Below are positions 15,393 to 24,640 of a stretch of DNA of 64,000 nucleotides, piece after piece. The position numbers and the translations under genes were made by a program. The stretch is from positions 310,001-374,000 of the forward strand of contig CAWKKD010000001.1 in the NCBI GenBank assembly GCA_963850195.1. Reading direction: 5' to 3'. The stretch comes from Actinoallomurus sp963850195 (GTDB taxonomy: Bacteria; Actinomycetota; Actinomycetes; Streptosporangiales; Streptosporangiaceae). The notes below the pieces were generated by a model. The model had not been told where the DNA came from and ran no database searches. It was given only the letters and a program-made list of their open reading frames with translations. How positions within the stretch are numbered: position 1 is the stretch's first letter; the number at the start of each line of letters is the position of its first letter.

Positions 15393-17609
15393 CTACAGCG
15401 TTTCGCGGACGCGGCGGGCGGCGGCGGTCATGTTGCGCAGGGCGGGTTCGATCTCGGAGTAGCTGCGGGTCTTCAGCCCGCAGTCGGGGTTGACCCAGAG
15501 GTGGCGCGGGTCGACGGCCGCGGCGGCGCGGCGCAGGGAGCGTTCCATCTCCTGGACGGTGGGCACGCGCGCGGAGTGGCTGTCGTACACGCCCGGCCCG
15601 ATGTCGCGCAGGTAGCCGGCCCGTGCGAGGTCGGTGAGCAGCTCCATGCGGGAGCGGGCCGCCTCGACGCTGGTCACGTCGGCGTCCAGCTCACCGATCG
15701 CGTCGATGATCTCGCCGAACTCCGCGTAACACATGTGCGTGTGGATCTGGGTGGAGGCGGCGGCGCCCGAGGTGGCGAACCGGAACGCCGCGACCGCCCA
15801 GTCGAGGTACGCGCGGCGGTCGGCGCGGCGTGACGGCAGGAGTTCGCGGAGCGCCGGCTCGTCGACCTGGATGACGCGGATGCCGGACGCCTCGAGGTCG
15901 TGGATCTCGTCGCGCAACGCGAGGGCGACCTGCCGGACGGTGTCGCAGAGGTGCTGGTCGGTACGGACGAAGGACCAGGCGAGCATCGTGACCGGGCCGG
16001 TGAGCATGCCCTTGACCGGCTTGGTCGTACGGGACTGGGCGTAGGTGGTCCACTGGACGGTGATCGGCTCGGGCCGTGAGACGTCGCCGTGGACGATCGG
16101 CGGCCGTACGTAGCGGCTGCCGTAGGACTGCACCCAGCCGTGCTCGGTGGTCGCGAAGCCGTCCAGGCACTCGGCGAAGTACTCGACCATGTCGTTGCGC
16201 TCGGGTTCGCCGTGCACGAGGACGTCCAGGCCGATGTCCTCCTGGAGGGCGATCACCCAGTCGATCTCGGCGCACATCGCGGAGTGGTACGCGATGTCGT
16301 CGATGCGTCCCGCCCGGTGATCGGCGCGGGCCTTCCGCAACGAGGAGGTCTGCGGGAACGAGCCGATCGTCGTCGTCGGCAGGACCGGCAGGCCGGCCTG
16401 TGCCGCGCGCCGCGACGCCAGGTCGCATCGCGGCGCGCCCGTGCCGAGCGCGTCCACCCGCGCGCGTACCCGCTCGTCGACCGGGGCGTCCGCGGGCGCC
16501 GGCGGATCACCGATGGCGTCGCGGCCCTCCCGCAGCGCCCGGCCGAGCAGGACGACCTCGGCGACCTTCTGGCGCGCGAAGGCGAGCCGGTCGCGCAGCT
16601 CCGCGTCGAGGGAGGTCTCCACGGACAGGTCCAGCGGGACGTGCAGCAGCGAGCACGAGGTGCTCACGACGACCTCGGCGGCCAGCCCGGCCAGCGACGC
16701 GCACGTCGACAACGCGGCCGGCAGGTCGGTACGCCAGACGTTGCGGCCGTCGACGACCCCGGCGACCAGGGTCTTGTCGCCGATGCCGCCGATCGCGGCC
16801 AGGGCCTCACGGTTGCCGGGCCCGGCCACGAAGTCCATGGCCAGCGCCTCGACCGGGACGTCGGCCAGCACCGGCAGCGCCTCATCGAGACCCCCGAAGT
16901 AGGTGGCCACCATCAGGCGCGGGCGCCGGGTGAGGCGGCCGAGCCGTTCGTACGCGTGGCGCAGCGCGGTGAGCTCGGCGGGCGTACGGTCGCCGGTCAG
17001 CACCGGCTCGTCGAGCTGTACCCAGCTCGCGCCCCCACGCATGAGCCGGCTCAGCAGCTCGGCGTACCCGTCCAGCAGCGGGTCCAGCAGATCGAGCGGC
17101 GCGAAGCCGGGCCGGTCCGGCTTGGACAGCAGCAGGAACGACAGCGGGCCGAGCAGCACCGGCCGGGTCTCGATCCCCAGCGACCTGGCCTCGCGGTACT
17201 CCTCGAAGGGCTTGTCCCCGGCCAGGTGCGGGCGCGTGCCGGGCCCGAGCTCGGGGACGAGGTAGTGGTAGTTCGTGTCGAACCACTTGGTCATCTCCAG
17301 TGGCGGCACGCCCTCGGCGCCACGCGCCATCGCGAAGTACGCCTCGCGCTCGGACAGCCCGGCGAACCGGTCGGGTACGACGCCGAACAGCATCGCGGTG
17401 TCCAGCACGTGGTCATAGAGGGAGAAGGTGTTGGACGGGATCGAGCCCAGCCCGGCGCCCTTGAGCGTCCGCCAGGTCCGGCGGCGCAGCGCGGTCGCGA
17501 CGCGGTCGAGCTCGTCGTCGTCGGCGGTGCCGGCCCAGTACGCCTCGGTGGCCCGCTTGAGTTCCCGGTTCACGCCGATCCGCGGGTAGCCAAGCACGGT
17601 CGTGTTCAT
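15393..17609 (-). CDS. metE: Cobalamin-independent methionine synthase
   Basis: This 738-residue protein starts MNTTVLGYPRIGVNRELKRA at ATG 17609. The reading frame stays open upstream to 18365, but that extension would translate the riboswitch and is rejected. MetE transfers the methyl group from 5-methyl-tetrahydropteroyltri-glutamate to homocysteine. The N-terminal domain substrate signatures are present. The zinc site is seen in IQIHTHMCYAEFGEIIDAI (His and Cys) and VNPDCGLKTR (third Cys). TTTIGSFPQTSSLRKARADH marks the start of the catalytic barrel. Length matches the family (about 750). A cobalamin riboswitch lies directly upstream, so expression should fall when B12 is plentiful and the B12-dependent MetH can work. 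Confidence 0.97.
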   Translation of the reverse strand: MNTTVLGYPRIGVNRELKRATEAYWAGTADDDELDRVATALRRRTWRTLKGAGLGSIPSNTFSLYDHVLDTAMLFGVVPDRFAGLSEREAYFAMARGAEGVPPLEMTKWFDTNYHYLVPELGPGTRPHLAGDKPFEEYREARSLGIETRPVLLGPLSFLLLSKPDRPGFAPLDLLDPLLDGYAELLSRLMRGGASWVQLDEPVLTGDRTPAELTALRHAYERLGRLTRRPRLMVATYFGGLDEALPVLADVPVEALAMDFVAGPGNREALAAIGGIGDKTLVAGVVDGRNVWRTDLPAALSTCASLAGLAAEVVVSTSCSLLHVPLDLSVETSLDAELRDRLAFARQKVAEVVLLGRALREGRDAIGDPPAPADAPVDERVRARVDALGTGAPRCDLASRRAAQAGLPVLPTTTIGSFPQTSSLRKARADHRAGRIDDIAYHSAMCAEIDWVIALQEDIGLDVLVHGEPERNDMVEYFAECLDGFATTEHGWVQSYGSRYVRPPIVHGDVSRPEPITVQWTTYAQSRTTKPVKGMLTGPVTMLAWSFVRTDQHLCDTVRQVALALRDEIHDLEASGIRVIQVDEPALRELLPSRRADRRAYLDWAVAAFRFATSGAAASTQIHTHMCYAEFGEIIDAIGELDADVTSVEAARSRMELLTDLARAGYLRDIGPGVYDSHSARVPTVQEMERSLRRAAAAVDPRHLWVNPDCGLKTRSYSEIEPALRNMTAAARRVRETL

Positions 17610-17667
17610 GGCGACTCTCCTCGCGCGGCCGCGCCACGGACCACCGCACGCCGGGCGGCGTGCGGGC

Positions 17668-17850
17668 GGAGGCAGGTCTTCGGACTCGCGGGCGCATCGC
17701 CTGTGCCTACTGACCGTCGCTTCCCAGGCCGGGGGGCCCAGTGCGTCTGACGGCGGTCGTTCCCACTCACCGCTGCGGGGCAGTCCCGGACTCACACCGG
17801 GTTCCCTCTTACGACACCCGGCCCCGAAGGGCCGGGTGAACCATCCGCGA
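17668..17850 (-). promoter_or_regulatory. Cobalamin (B12) riboswitch controlling metE
   Basis: Read on the minus strand, the leader contains the hallmark core AACCCGGTGTGAGTCCGG, then ACTGCCCCGCAGCGGTGAG, and ends with GAGTCCGAAGACCTGCC, as in class-I cobalamin riboswitches. A CACCCGGCCC/GGGCCGGGTG hairpin (17816-17838) sits at the 5' side. It ends about 60 nt before the metE start. The family and its repression of metE by adenosylcobalamin are established knowledge; the exact ends are approximate. Confidence 0.93.
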
Positions 17851-17902
17851 CGGTGAGTATAGACAGCGGCCGTCGTGGCGAAGATCGTTTTCGCGGGCTC
17901 GC

Positions 17903-19180
17903 TCAGCCGGCCGTGGACAACTCCGGTACGGCGACCGCGGGCTCCTCGGCACCGGCCGCCACGCGCCGGCGGTTCCAGGGCACCGCCACGACGAGGCACG
18001 CGATGACGACGATCGAGCTGCGGGACCACCACTCGTGGTTGTGCCACCAGCCGACGTCGTCGAAGCGGGTCAGGTAGATGTACCCGAGCCCGGCCCACAG
18101 GGACGCGACCGCCATGGCCGTCCGGCTGAACCTCGTGGGCCGCGCGACGAGGAACGGCACGACCCACAGCAGGTACTGCGCGCCCATGCGCGGCGTGACG
18201 ATCAAGAACGCCAGCAGGATCGCGGAGGTCATGTCGACCTTGTCGGCGCGCCGCCACACCCACATCACAGCCAGGAGCGTGCTGTACAGCACGATCTGCC
18301 CGATTCCGGCGGCGGTCGGGGCCAGCGCCCAGTCGCCACCGGTCATCCACGAGGTCCAGCCCCACTCGCCGACGATGGGCCGTACGCCGCCGAGGTAGCG
18401 GGCGGCGTTCAGCAGGCCCGACCAGGGCACGGAGACGACCAGCGGCATCGTCGCGAGGAAGAGCAGCGGGATCGCACCGGCGGTGACGAGGCCGTTGATG
18501 CGCTCACGCCAGTTCGGCAGCATCGCCAGCAGGGCGGGCAGCATGATGATCGGCCAGGTCCCGGCCGAGAGGGCGAACCCGAACAGCGCACCCGCCCAGC
18601 CTCCGCGCCCGGAGCGGGCCGCCAGGTAGGCCGCGGTGAGGAACATCAGCGCCACCGGCTCGATCTGCCCGTGGATCACGGCGACCATCAGCGCGATCGG
18701 GCTGCAGGCGTACGCGAACCGCGCCGCCGCGGCGTTCTTGCCGCCGGCCAGCCTGCCGACCAGCGGGATCAGGGCGATGTCCGCGGCCACGGTGACCAGC
18801 CGTCCGGCGATCTCCCAGGGGAGCCCGGCCCGCAACCCCAGGGCGTACAGGTAGGGGATCATCGGCAGGAAGTGCCACGACCCCTTGGTGGCCAGCACGG
18901 GGTCCTGATGCGCCAGGATCGCCTGCCCCGCCGGTCTGAAGCCGTACATGAAGTCGACGGGCTGCCAGGAGTCCGCGGCGGCGCTGAAGAACAGCACCAG
19001 CCGCAGCCCGACGCCGACGGCGAGGGCGACGCGCAGCGACGGCCGCCAGCCCCGCCAGTACGCGATGGCGGAAAGGACGAGTCCGGCGATCAGCACGGAT
19101 GCGGTGAATATCGGGTGGTCCATCGTCCGACAAAACTGCCACATGTCGGAGACCGGTCCGGCAGGGTTCGGTGGACTCAC
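17903..19180 (-). CDS. Polytopic membrane glycosyltransferase-like protein (GT87/mannosyltransferase type)
   Basis: This 425-residue protein has about 10-12 membrane segments. The first extracytoplasmic loop contains DSWQPVDFMYGFRPAGQAIL and DPVLATKGSWHFLPMIPYLY, placed as in polyprenyl-phosphate-mannose-dependent GT-C transferases. HGQIEPVALMFLTAAYLAAR resembles the HGQ loop seen in PimE/GT87-like proteins. The catalytic acid is not certain. The start GTG 19180 follows an AGGTAGCT-like leader; internal ATGs at 19147 and 19124 are alternatives. It is divergent from the acyltransferase gene across 130 bp. A role in lipoglycan or cell-envelope glycan mannosylation is inferred. Confidence 0.65.
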   Translation of the reverse strand: MSPPNPAGPVSDMWQFCRTMDHPIFTASVLIAGLVLSAIAYWRGWRPSLRVALAVGVGLRLVLFFSAAADSWQPVDFMYGFRPAGQAILAHQDPVLATKGSWHFLPMIPYLYALGLRAGLPWEIAGRLVTVAADIALIPLVGRLAGGKNAAAARFAYACSPIALMVAVIHGQIEPVALMFLTAAYLAARSGRGGWAGALFGFALSAGTWPIIMLPALLAMLPNWRERINGLVTAGAIPLLFLATMPLVVSVPWSGLLNAARYLGGVRPIVGEWGWTSWMTGGDWALAPTAAGIGQIVLYSTLLAVMWVWRRADKVDMTSAILLAFLIVTPRMGAQYLLWVVPFLVARPTRFSRTAMAVASLWAGLGYIYLTRFDDVGWWHNHEWWSRSSIVVIACLVVAVPWNRRRVAAGAEEPAVAVPELSTAG

Positions 19181-19310
19181 AGGTAGCTCTCAGCTTGCCC
19201 TCGGGCTCCGGAGGGTGTCGGAATGCCCCATCCGACGCCGGGTATGGACCCGTCACCCCCCTCTGGCCGGTGTCCGTGGTTCCGGAAGGTTGACGGGTTA
19301 GGCACAATTC

Positions 19311-20573
19311 ATGCTCATGCGGCCCAACATGTCCGAGCGCACGCCGGTTTCAACCCGGTTGGCCTGGCTCGACCTGCTGCGGGGGATCGCGGCGATGGTG
19401 GTGGCTTTACACCACGCGACGTATTACTTCACACCGAACGCGCGGGCGAAGATGGGTGACTGGTTCGACCCCGGTCTGTACGGCGTTCTGGTGTTCTTCC
19501 TGGTCAGCGGATATATCGTGCCGGCCTCGCTGGAGAGGCACGGCCACGTGCGCCGCTTCTGGATCAGCAGGCTGCTCCGCATCCACCCGCTGTTGATCGT
19601 GGCGTGCGGGGTGACCCTTCTGCCGTTCCTGATGGGCGTGCGCGGGCTGCGTGCCGGACTGGCGGAGTACGACCCGGTGACCGCCGTGGTGGCGCATCTG
19701 ACGATGTTGCAGGACGTTCTGGCGGTGCCGAACGCCATCAACGTGCTGTGGACGCTCTCCTACGAGATGGTCTTCTACCTGCTCGTCGTCGCCCTGTTCG
19801 TCACCGGGCTGCACCTGAGGTCCGCGTCGATCGCGGTCCTGCTGGCCTCGGCGGCCCTGGTCGTCGGGGGCGTGCTGCCGATGGCGATGCTGTCCCGTAC
19901 GGTCGGCGTCTCGTGGACGGTGACGCTGACCGCGCTGCTGCTCGCCGCCGCGATCACCGGATCCGTCTCCGGCCGCCCGGCGGTACGCGTGGCGGGCGGC
20001 CTCACCGGCGGCGTCCTGGCGATCACCCTGGTCTGCCTGAACGGCCGCGTCGGGCCGTGGGAAGGCCTGGCGATCCTCTCCGTGATGTTCACCGGCACCG
20101 CCCTCTACCGCGCCGAGCGTGGCCAGATCACCCGTCGGTCGGCGGCACTGGCCTGCGGCCTGGTCCTGACCGGCGTCACCGTGGCGGGGATCTGGCACGC
20201 GCGGCTCGGCATGTCCCCGGACCAGGCGAAGTCCTTCCAGGTGTACTGGCCGGGCTCGATCCTGCTGGCCGCCGTCACCTTCACCCTGGGCTGGGCCGTG
20301 CGCCACCGCCGGATCCCGCGCTGGCTGAGCGGCCTGGGCGCGATCAGCTTCTCGCTCTACCTGCTGCACCCGGTGCTGCTGATGATCTCCGACCAGCTCG
20401 GAGGCACGCCGGACGGCGACGACGTCGGCAGGCTCGCGCTCTTCATCCTCGTCCTGATCGTGGTGAGCACCCTGACCCACCGCTACATCGAGCTCCCGTG
20501 CCAGCGCCTCGGCCGCCGCATGGCCGGCCGGTCCGCGCCGGCTCCCGAGCCGGTCCCCGTCCCGGTCGGCTGA
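19311..20573 (+). CDS. Acyltransferase-3 family membrane protein
   Basis: This 420-residue protein has about ten membrane helices. The family start motif WLDLLRGIAAMVVALHHATY has the conserved R and H. GVLVFFLVSGYIVPASLERH, then HVRRFWISRLLRIHPLLIV, match the AT3/OafA class that O-acylates cell-surface glycans, antibiotics or lipids. Three closely spaced ATGs (19311, 19317, 19329) leave the start uncertain. Divergent from the GT-C-like gene, it may act on the same envelope glycan; this is inference from position. Confidence 0.9.
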   Translation: MLMRPNMSERTPVSTRLAWLDLLRGIAAMVVALHHATYYFTPNARAKMGDWFDPGLYGVLVFFLVSGYIVPASLERHGHVRRFWISRLLRIHPLLIVACGVTLLPFLMGVRGLRAGLAEYDPVTAVVAHLTMLQDVLAVPNAINVLWTLSYEMVFYLLVVALFVTGLHLRSASIAVLLASAALVVGGVLPMAMLSRTVGVSWTVTLTALLLAAAITGSVSGRPAVRVAGGLTGGVLAITLVCLNGRVGPWEGLAILSVMFTGTALYRAERGQITRRSAALACGLVLTGVTVAGIWHARLGMSPDQAKSFQVYWPGSILLAAVTFTLGWAVRHRRIPRWLSGLGAISFSLYLLHPVLLMISDQLGGTPDGDDVGRLALFILVLIVVSTLTHRYIELPCQRLGRRMAGRSAPAPEPVPVPVG

Positions 20574-20580
20574 GCCGGGC

Positions 20581-21825
20581 TCAGCCGACCGTGATGCGCA
20601 CGGGCGGCCCGCCGGGGTCGACGCGAGGCAGCCACGAGCCGTCCAGCGTCGTGGTGCGCCCCGCGACCAGGCGCGGGACCCGGCGCCGCCAGAGCGTACG
20701 GCCGCCCTGGGCGACCGTCACACGCGGCAGGGTCGCGGAGACGCGCGAGCGCAGGGCGAACCGTCCGCGCGGCGGCAGGTCCACGTTGGAGCGCAGCCGC
20801 CCGGGGAACACCCAGGCCAGCGCGTCGTCCACCTCGATGCGTACGCCGGAGTCCAGCACGTCGGCGGTGAGCCCGCGCAGCCGTCGTGCGATCGCCTCAC
20901 CCGCATGCCGCCCGCCGAGCGCGGCGATGTCGGCGGTCTCGACCGGATGGCACAGGTTGCCGGCCGCGTACACGCCCGGCACCGTGGTCGCCCCGGACGC
21001 GTCCACGAGCGGCCCGCGCGTCTCCGGCGCGAGCTCGGCGCCACGGGCGCGTACGAGCTCGTGGTCGGGGATCCAGTCGCCGGTGAAGACGATCGTGTCG
21101 CAGGGCACGGCCGTACGGCGGCCGTCGCGCTCCAGCACCACCTCGGACAGGCGCGGACGGCCGCGCAGCTCGGCGACTCTCGTGCCGGTGAGCACCGGGA
21201 CGCGGAAGATCGCACGCGCGCCGAGGTGGAAGGCGGCGTAGGACTCATGGTGGCCGGCCTCGGTGACCAGGCCGATCACGGTCACGCCCGCGTGCCGCAG
21301 CGTCATCATCGCCGAGAAGCTGACGTGCTCGGCGCCGACGACGAGCGCCCGCGTGCCGATCGGCTGGCCGTGGAGGTGGACCGCCTGCTGGAGCTGTCCG
21401 GTCGTGTAGACGCCCTGGCCACGGTCGCCGGGTACGAGGCGGGCGGCGCGTGGCCGCTCGCGCGCGCCGGTGGCGAGCAGCACGGCGGAGGCGTGCACGG
21501 CCCGCAGCCCGTACGGGCCGGTGAGTTCCAGCCCGCCGTCCTCGGACCAGCCGGTGACCATGACCCCGGTCCGCAGCTCCACGCCCGCGGCACGTACGCG
21601 CCGCTCGTAGTGCCGCGCGTACTCCGGGCCCGGCATCACGCGGTGCAGGTCGCGCAGGCCGTAGCCGGTGTGGTGGGAGTGCCGGGGGATGCCACCGGCG
21701 GCACGCTCACGCTCGAGGACCGTGACGCGCTCGACGCCGGCGGCCCGCAGCGCGAGGGCCGCGGCCAGCCCGGCGGGCCCGGCGCCGACGATCGCCACCT
21801 CGGTCTCGACCCGGGTACGGATCAT
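20581..21825 (-). CDS. FAD-dependent pyridine nucleotide-disulphide-type oxidoreductase
   Basis: ATG 21825, in an ATGA overlap with the upstream dehydrogenase, gives 414 residues. The N-terminal FAD-binding motif TEVAIVGAGPAGLAAALALR and the later ATGARERPRAARLVPGDR and CDTIVFTGDWIPDHEL segments match the NAD(P)/FAD two-domain family. There is no redox-active CxxC. Such proteins partner GlpA-like dehydrogenases with a BFD-like [2Fe-2S] domain, as in anaerobic glycerol-3-phosphate dehydrogenases and opine/amino-acid oxidases. It is the last gene of the ten-gene hopanoid-kinase operon. It probably passes electrons from the 453-residue dehydrogenase, but the physiological substrate is unknown. 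Confidence 0.8.
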   Translation of the reverse strand: MIRTRVETEVAIVGAGPAGLAAALALRAAGVERVTVLERERAAGGIPRHSHHTGYGLRDLHRVMPGPEYARHYERRVRAAGVELRTGVMVTGWSEDGGLELTGPYGLRAVHASAVLLATGARERPRAARLVPGDRGQGVYTTGQLQQAVHLHGQPIGTRALVVGAEHVSFSAMMTLRHAGVTVIGLVTEAGHHESYAAFHLGARAIFRVPVLTGTRVAELRGRPRLSEVVLERDGRRTAVPCDTIVFTGDWIPDHELVRARGAELAPETRGPLVDASGATTVPGVYAAGNLCHPVETADIAALGGRHAGEAIARRLRGLTADVLDSGVRIEVDDALAWVFPGRLRSNVDLPPRGRFALRSRVSATLPRVTVAQGGRTLWRRRVPRLVAGRTTTLDGSWLPRVDPGGPPVRITVG

Positions 21826-23183
21826 GGCGCGTCCCCGTGGCCGAGCAGGGCGCGGACCTCGGCGCCGCAGTAGAAGCCCTGGCAGCGGCCCATCGTGGCG
21901 CGGGTGCGGCGGCGCAGCCCCTCGACCGTACGCGGGGGGATGTCGCCGGCGAGGGCGTCGCGGATCTCGCCCCGGCTGACGCGCTCGCAGAAGCACACCA
22001 GCTCGCCGTAGGCGGGATCGGCGGCGATGCGTCCGGCGTCGGCGTACGGCCGGGGCCCGGTCTCTCCGATGTAGGGCATGCGCGGCGGGTCGCCGGCCAC
22101 GGCGGGTTCGAGCGCGAGCGTCGCGGCCACGTGCTCGGCGATGGCGAGGGACGCGGTCAGCCCGGTGGAGCGGATCCCGCCGACGCAGGTGTAGCGGCGC
22201 TCGGGATGGAAGGAGATCTGGTAGTCGGCGTGCTCGGTGGCGGCGCGCAGCCCCGCGTAGACCGTGGTGACCTCCTCGTCGACCAGCGCGGGCACGATCC
22301 GGCGGCCCTTGGCGCGCAGGTCGTCCAGCCCGGCGCGCGTGGAGCCGGTGGCGGTGCGGTCCTCGAGGTCCTCGGCGGTCGGGCCGAGCATGACGTTGCC
22401 GTACACGGTCGGCGCGACCAGCACGCCCTTGCCCATCGTGGTGGGCACCGGCAGCAGGATCGACCCGACCAGCGGGCGCGCCAGCTTGTCGAACACGATG
22501 AGCTGGCCGCGCCGTGGCGTGACGTGGAACCCGTCCAGGCCGAACATCGCGTGGACGGTGTCGCTGCCGAGCCCGGCCGCGTTGACGACGTGCCGGGCCC
22601 GCAGCGGGCCGCGCGTCGTGGCGAGGACGACATGCGCGTCCGTGACCTCGGCCCCGGTCACCGACGTCTCGAGCAGGAGCCGCGCTCCGCCGCGTACGGC
22701 CTCGGTGGCGTAGGCCAGCGTGGTCGTCCAGGGGCAGATGAGGCCCTCGTCCGGCACCTCCAGGGCGCCGAGGGCACCCGGCCCGAGATGCGGTTCGCGG
22801 AGGTACAGCTCCTCCGCGCCGACCGTCCGCGTACGCGCGTAGCCGTTCGCCGCCGCGCGTTCGGCCAGCGAGGGGAGCGCGGCGCGCTGTTCCTCGTCCC
22901 AGGCGACGAGCAGCGCCCCGGTGATCTCGACCGGGATGCCGGCCCGCTCCGCGTACGCCCTGAGCAGCTGGTACCCGCGGCGGACCAGGACGGCCTCGAG
23001 CGTGCCCGGCTTCGCGTCGAAGCCGGTGTGCAGGATCGCGGTGCTGGCCTTGCTCGTCACGTCGCCGACGTCCGGCCGCGCCTCGACGAGCGCGACCGAC
23101 GCTCCGCGCAGGACGAACTCCCGAGCCAGCGCCGCCCCGACGACACCGGCTCCGACCACGGCGACGTCCACCAGGTCCGTCAC
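21822..23183 (-). CDS. GlpA-like FAD-dependent dehydrogenase with C-terminal [2Fe-2S] domain
   Basis: GTG 23183 overlaps the kinase stop as GTGA and gives 453 residues. The DAO/GlpA fold is shown by VDVAVVGAGVVGAALAREFV, EARPDVGDVTSKASTAILHT (flavin site with conserved Ser/Lys) and GGIRSTGLTASLAIAEHVAA. The C-terminus carries a BFD-like cluster domain with CFCER and CQGFYC Cys pairs. The architecture equals that of actinobacterial glycerol-3-phosphate dehydrogenase subunits. It is tightly coupled to an FGGY kinase upstream and an FAD oxidoreductase downstream, so a polyol-phosphate oxidation unit is likely. Whether it serves glycerol or the hopanoid side chain is open. Confidence 0.85.
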   Translation of the reverse strand: MTDLVDVAVVGAGVVGAALAREFVLRGASVALVEARPDVGDVTSKASTAILHTGFDAKPGTLEAVLVRRGYQLLRAYAERAGIPVEITGALLVAWDEEQRAALPSLAERAAANGYARTRTVGAEELYLREPHLGPGALGALEVPDEGLICPWTTTLAYATEAVRGGARLLLETSVTGAEVTDAHVVLATTRGPLRARHVVNAAGLGSDTVHAMFGLDGFHVTPRRGQLIVFDKLARPLVGSILLPVPTTMGKGVLVAPTVYGNVMLGPTAEDLEDRTATGSTRAGLDDLRAKGRRIVPALVDEEVTTVYAGLRAATEHADYQISFHPERRYTCVGGIRSTGLTASLAIAEHVAATLALEPAVAGDPPRMPYIGETGPRPYADAGRIAADPAYGELVCFCERVSRGEIRDALAGDIPPRTVEGLRRRTRATMGRCQGFYCGAEVRALLGHGDAP

Positions 23184-24598
23184 GAGGCGCTCCACCGGCG
23201 GGTCGCCTCGACCGCCGAACGCCAGCGCGCGAGGCGTTCGGCCGCCCAGTCGCCGTCGCGTACCGGGTCGACCACGGTGGACCCGCGCAGCTCCGGCAGG
23301 CCTGGCCCGCCGAGGGCGCGAGCCGCCAGGTCCGCGGCGCCCAGCGCGGTCGCGTGCGGGGACGCGAACACCTCCACCGGGCACTGCAGCAGGTCGGCCT
23401 GGAGCTCCACGAGCAGCCGCGACCGGGTCAAACCGCCGTCGACGCGCAGCCGCGTGATCGGGTGGCCAAGGTCCGTGACGGCCGCCGCGGCGAGGTCGGC
23501 GACCTGGGCGGTGATGCCCTCGCAGACGGCGCGTACGAGGTGGGCGCGGGTGGCGGCGAGGTTCAGCCCGAGGAACCCGCCGGTCGCCTCGGGCTCCCAG
23601 TACGGCGCCGCCAGCCCGGCGAGCGCCGGCACGAACACCGTCCCCGCCGTGTCGTCGACCGTGCCGCCGAGCCGGTCGAGGTCGTCGGCCGCGTCGAGCA
23701 GGCCGACCGAGCGCAGCCAGCCGAGCGCGGTGCCGACGGTGTAGACCTGCCCGTCGAGACACCACCGGGGGCCGTCGGCCAGCGTCCACGCCACGGAGGC
23801 GGCCAGCCCGGCGGCGCTGTGCGCGGGCCGGTCACCGCAGTTGGCGACCAGGAACGCGCCGCTGCCGTAGGTGCACTTGAGGTCGCCGGCCTCGCGGCAG
23901 CGCTGCGCCCACAGCGCCGCCGACTGGTCCACGATCACGCCGGCGACGGGGACCTCGGAGCCGAACACCGAGGTCGTCCCGGCGATCTCGTCGGACCGTA
24001 CGAGGCGCGGGCGTTCCTCGTCGAGGCCGAAGACCTCGCAGGCCTCGTCGGACCAGCGCCGCTCCGCCAGGTCGAACAGCAGGCTCCGCGACGCCGTGGA
24101 GGCGTCCGTCACGAACTCCCCGGTGAGCCGGAAGAGCAGCCACGTGTCGGTGGTCGTCACCACTCCGTCGGTGGTCACGTGGTCGCGCAGCCAGCGCATC
24201 TTCGGCGCGGAGAAGTACGGGTCGAGGGGCAGTCCGGTCAGCTCGGTCAGCCGCCCGGCGTGGTCGCGCAGCCGGTCACAGACCTCCACCGCACGGCGGT
24301 CCTGCCACACGAGGCAGCGCGAGAGGGGACGGCCGGTGGCGCGGTCCCAGGCCAGTACGGTCTCGCCCTGGTTGGCCAGCGCCACGGCGCCGACCGGCTC
24401 AGCTGCCTCGTCGAGCGCCGCGCGGCCCGCGTCGAGGACCGAGGCGAGCAACTCGCCGGGGTCGATCTCGACGTGGCCCGGCGCGGGGGACTCGGACCGT
24501 ACCGGCCGCTCGGCGGCCCCGGCGATCGTCCCGTCCGCGCGTACGACCAGGGCCTTCGTCGCGGACGTGCCCTGGTCCAGGGCGAGCACGCTCGGCAT
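23180..24598 (-). CDS. FGGY-family carbohydrate (glycerol-type) kinase
   Basis: ATG 24598, preceded by AGGAG, gives 472 residues; a GTG at 24610 is possible. The phosphate-binding motif VLALDQGTSATKALVVRADG, the substrate loop CLVWQDRRAVEVCDRL, DPYFSAPKMRWL, and the C-terminal RLRVDGGLTRSRLLVELQAD match glycerol/xylulose kinases. The sequence ALANQGETVLAWDRATGRPL is typical of GlpK-like enzymes. It lies 42 nt downstream of hpnH and overlaps the GlpA-like gene. It probably phosphorylates glycerol or a related polyol. Placement in the hopanoid operon raises the possibility of a hopanoid-related or lipid-backbone role. Confidence 0.88.
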   Translation of the reverse strand: MPSVLALDQGTSATKALVVRADGTIAGAAERPVRSESPAPGHVEIDPGELLASVLDAGRAALDEAAEPVGAVALANQGETVLAWDRATGRPLSRCLVWQDRRAVEVCDRLRDHAGRLTELTGLPLDPYFSAPKMRWLRDHVTTDGVVTTTDTWLLFRLTGEFVTDASTASRSLLFDLAERRWSDEACEVFGLDEERPRLVRSDEIAGTTSVFGSEVPVAGVIVDQSAALWAQRCREAGDLKCTYGSGAFLVANCGDRPAHSAAGLAASVAWTLADGPRWCLDGQVYTVGTALGWLRSVGLLDAADDLDRLGGTVDDTAGTVFVPALAGLAAPYWEPEATGGFLGLNLAATRAHLVRAVCEGITAQVADLAAAAVTDLGHPITRLRVDGGLTRSRLLVELQADLLQCPVEVFASPHATALGAADLAARALGGPGLPELRGSTVVDPVRDGDWAAERLARWRSAVEATRRWSAS

Positions 24599-24640
24599 CG
24601 TCGGTGGCACTCCTGCACGATAGGCCGTGCGGGTGCGCCT

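Noticed and set aside
17610..18365. N-terminal extension of metE (252 codons)
   Set aside because: It would translate the cobalamin riboswitch and part of the neighbouring gene. MNTTVLGYPRIG is the family N-terminus.
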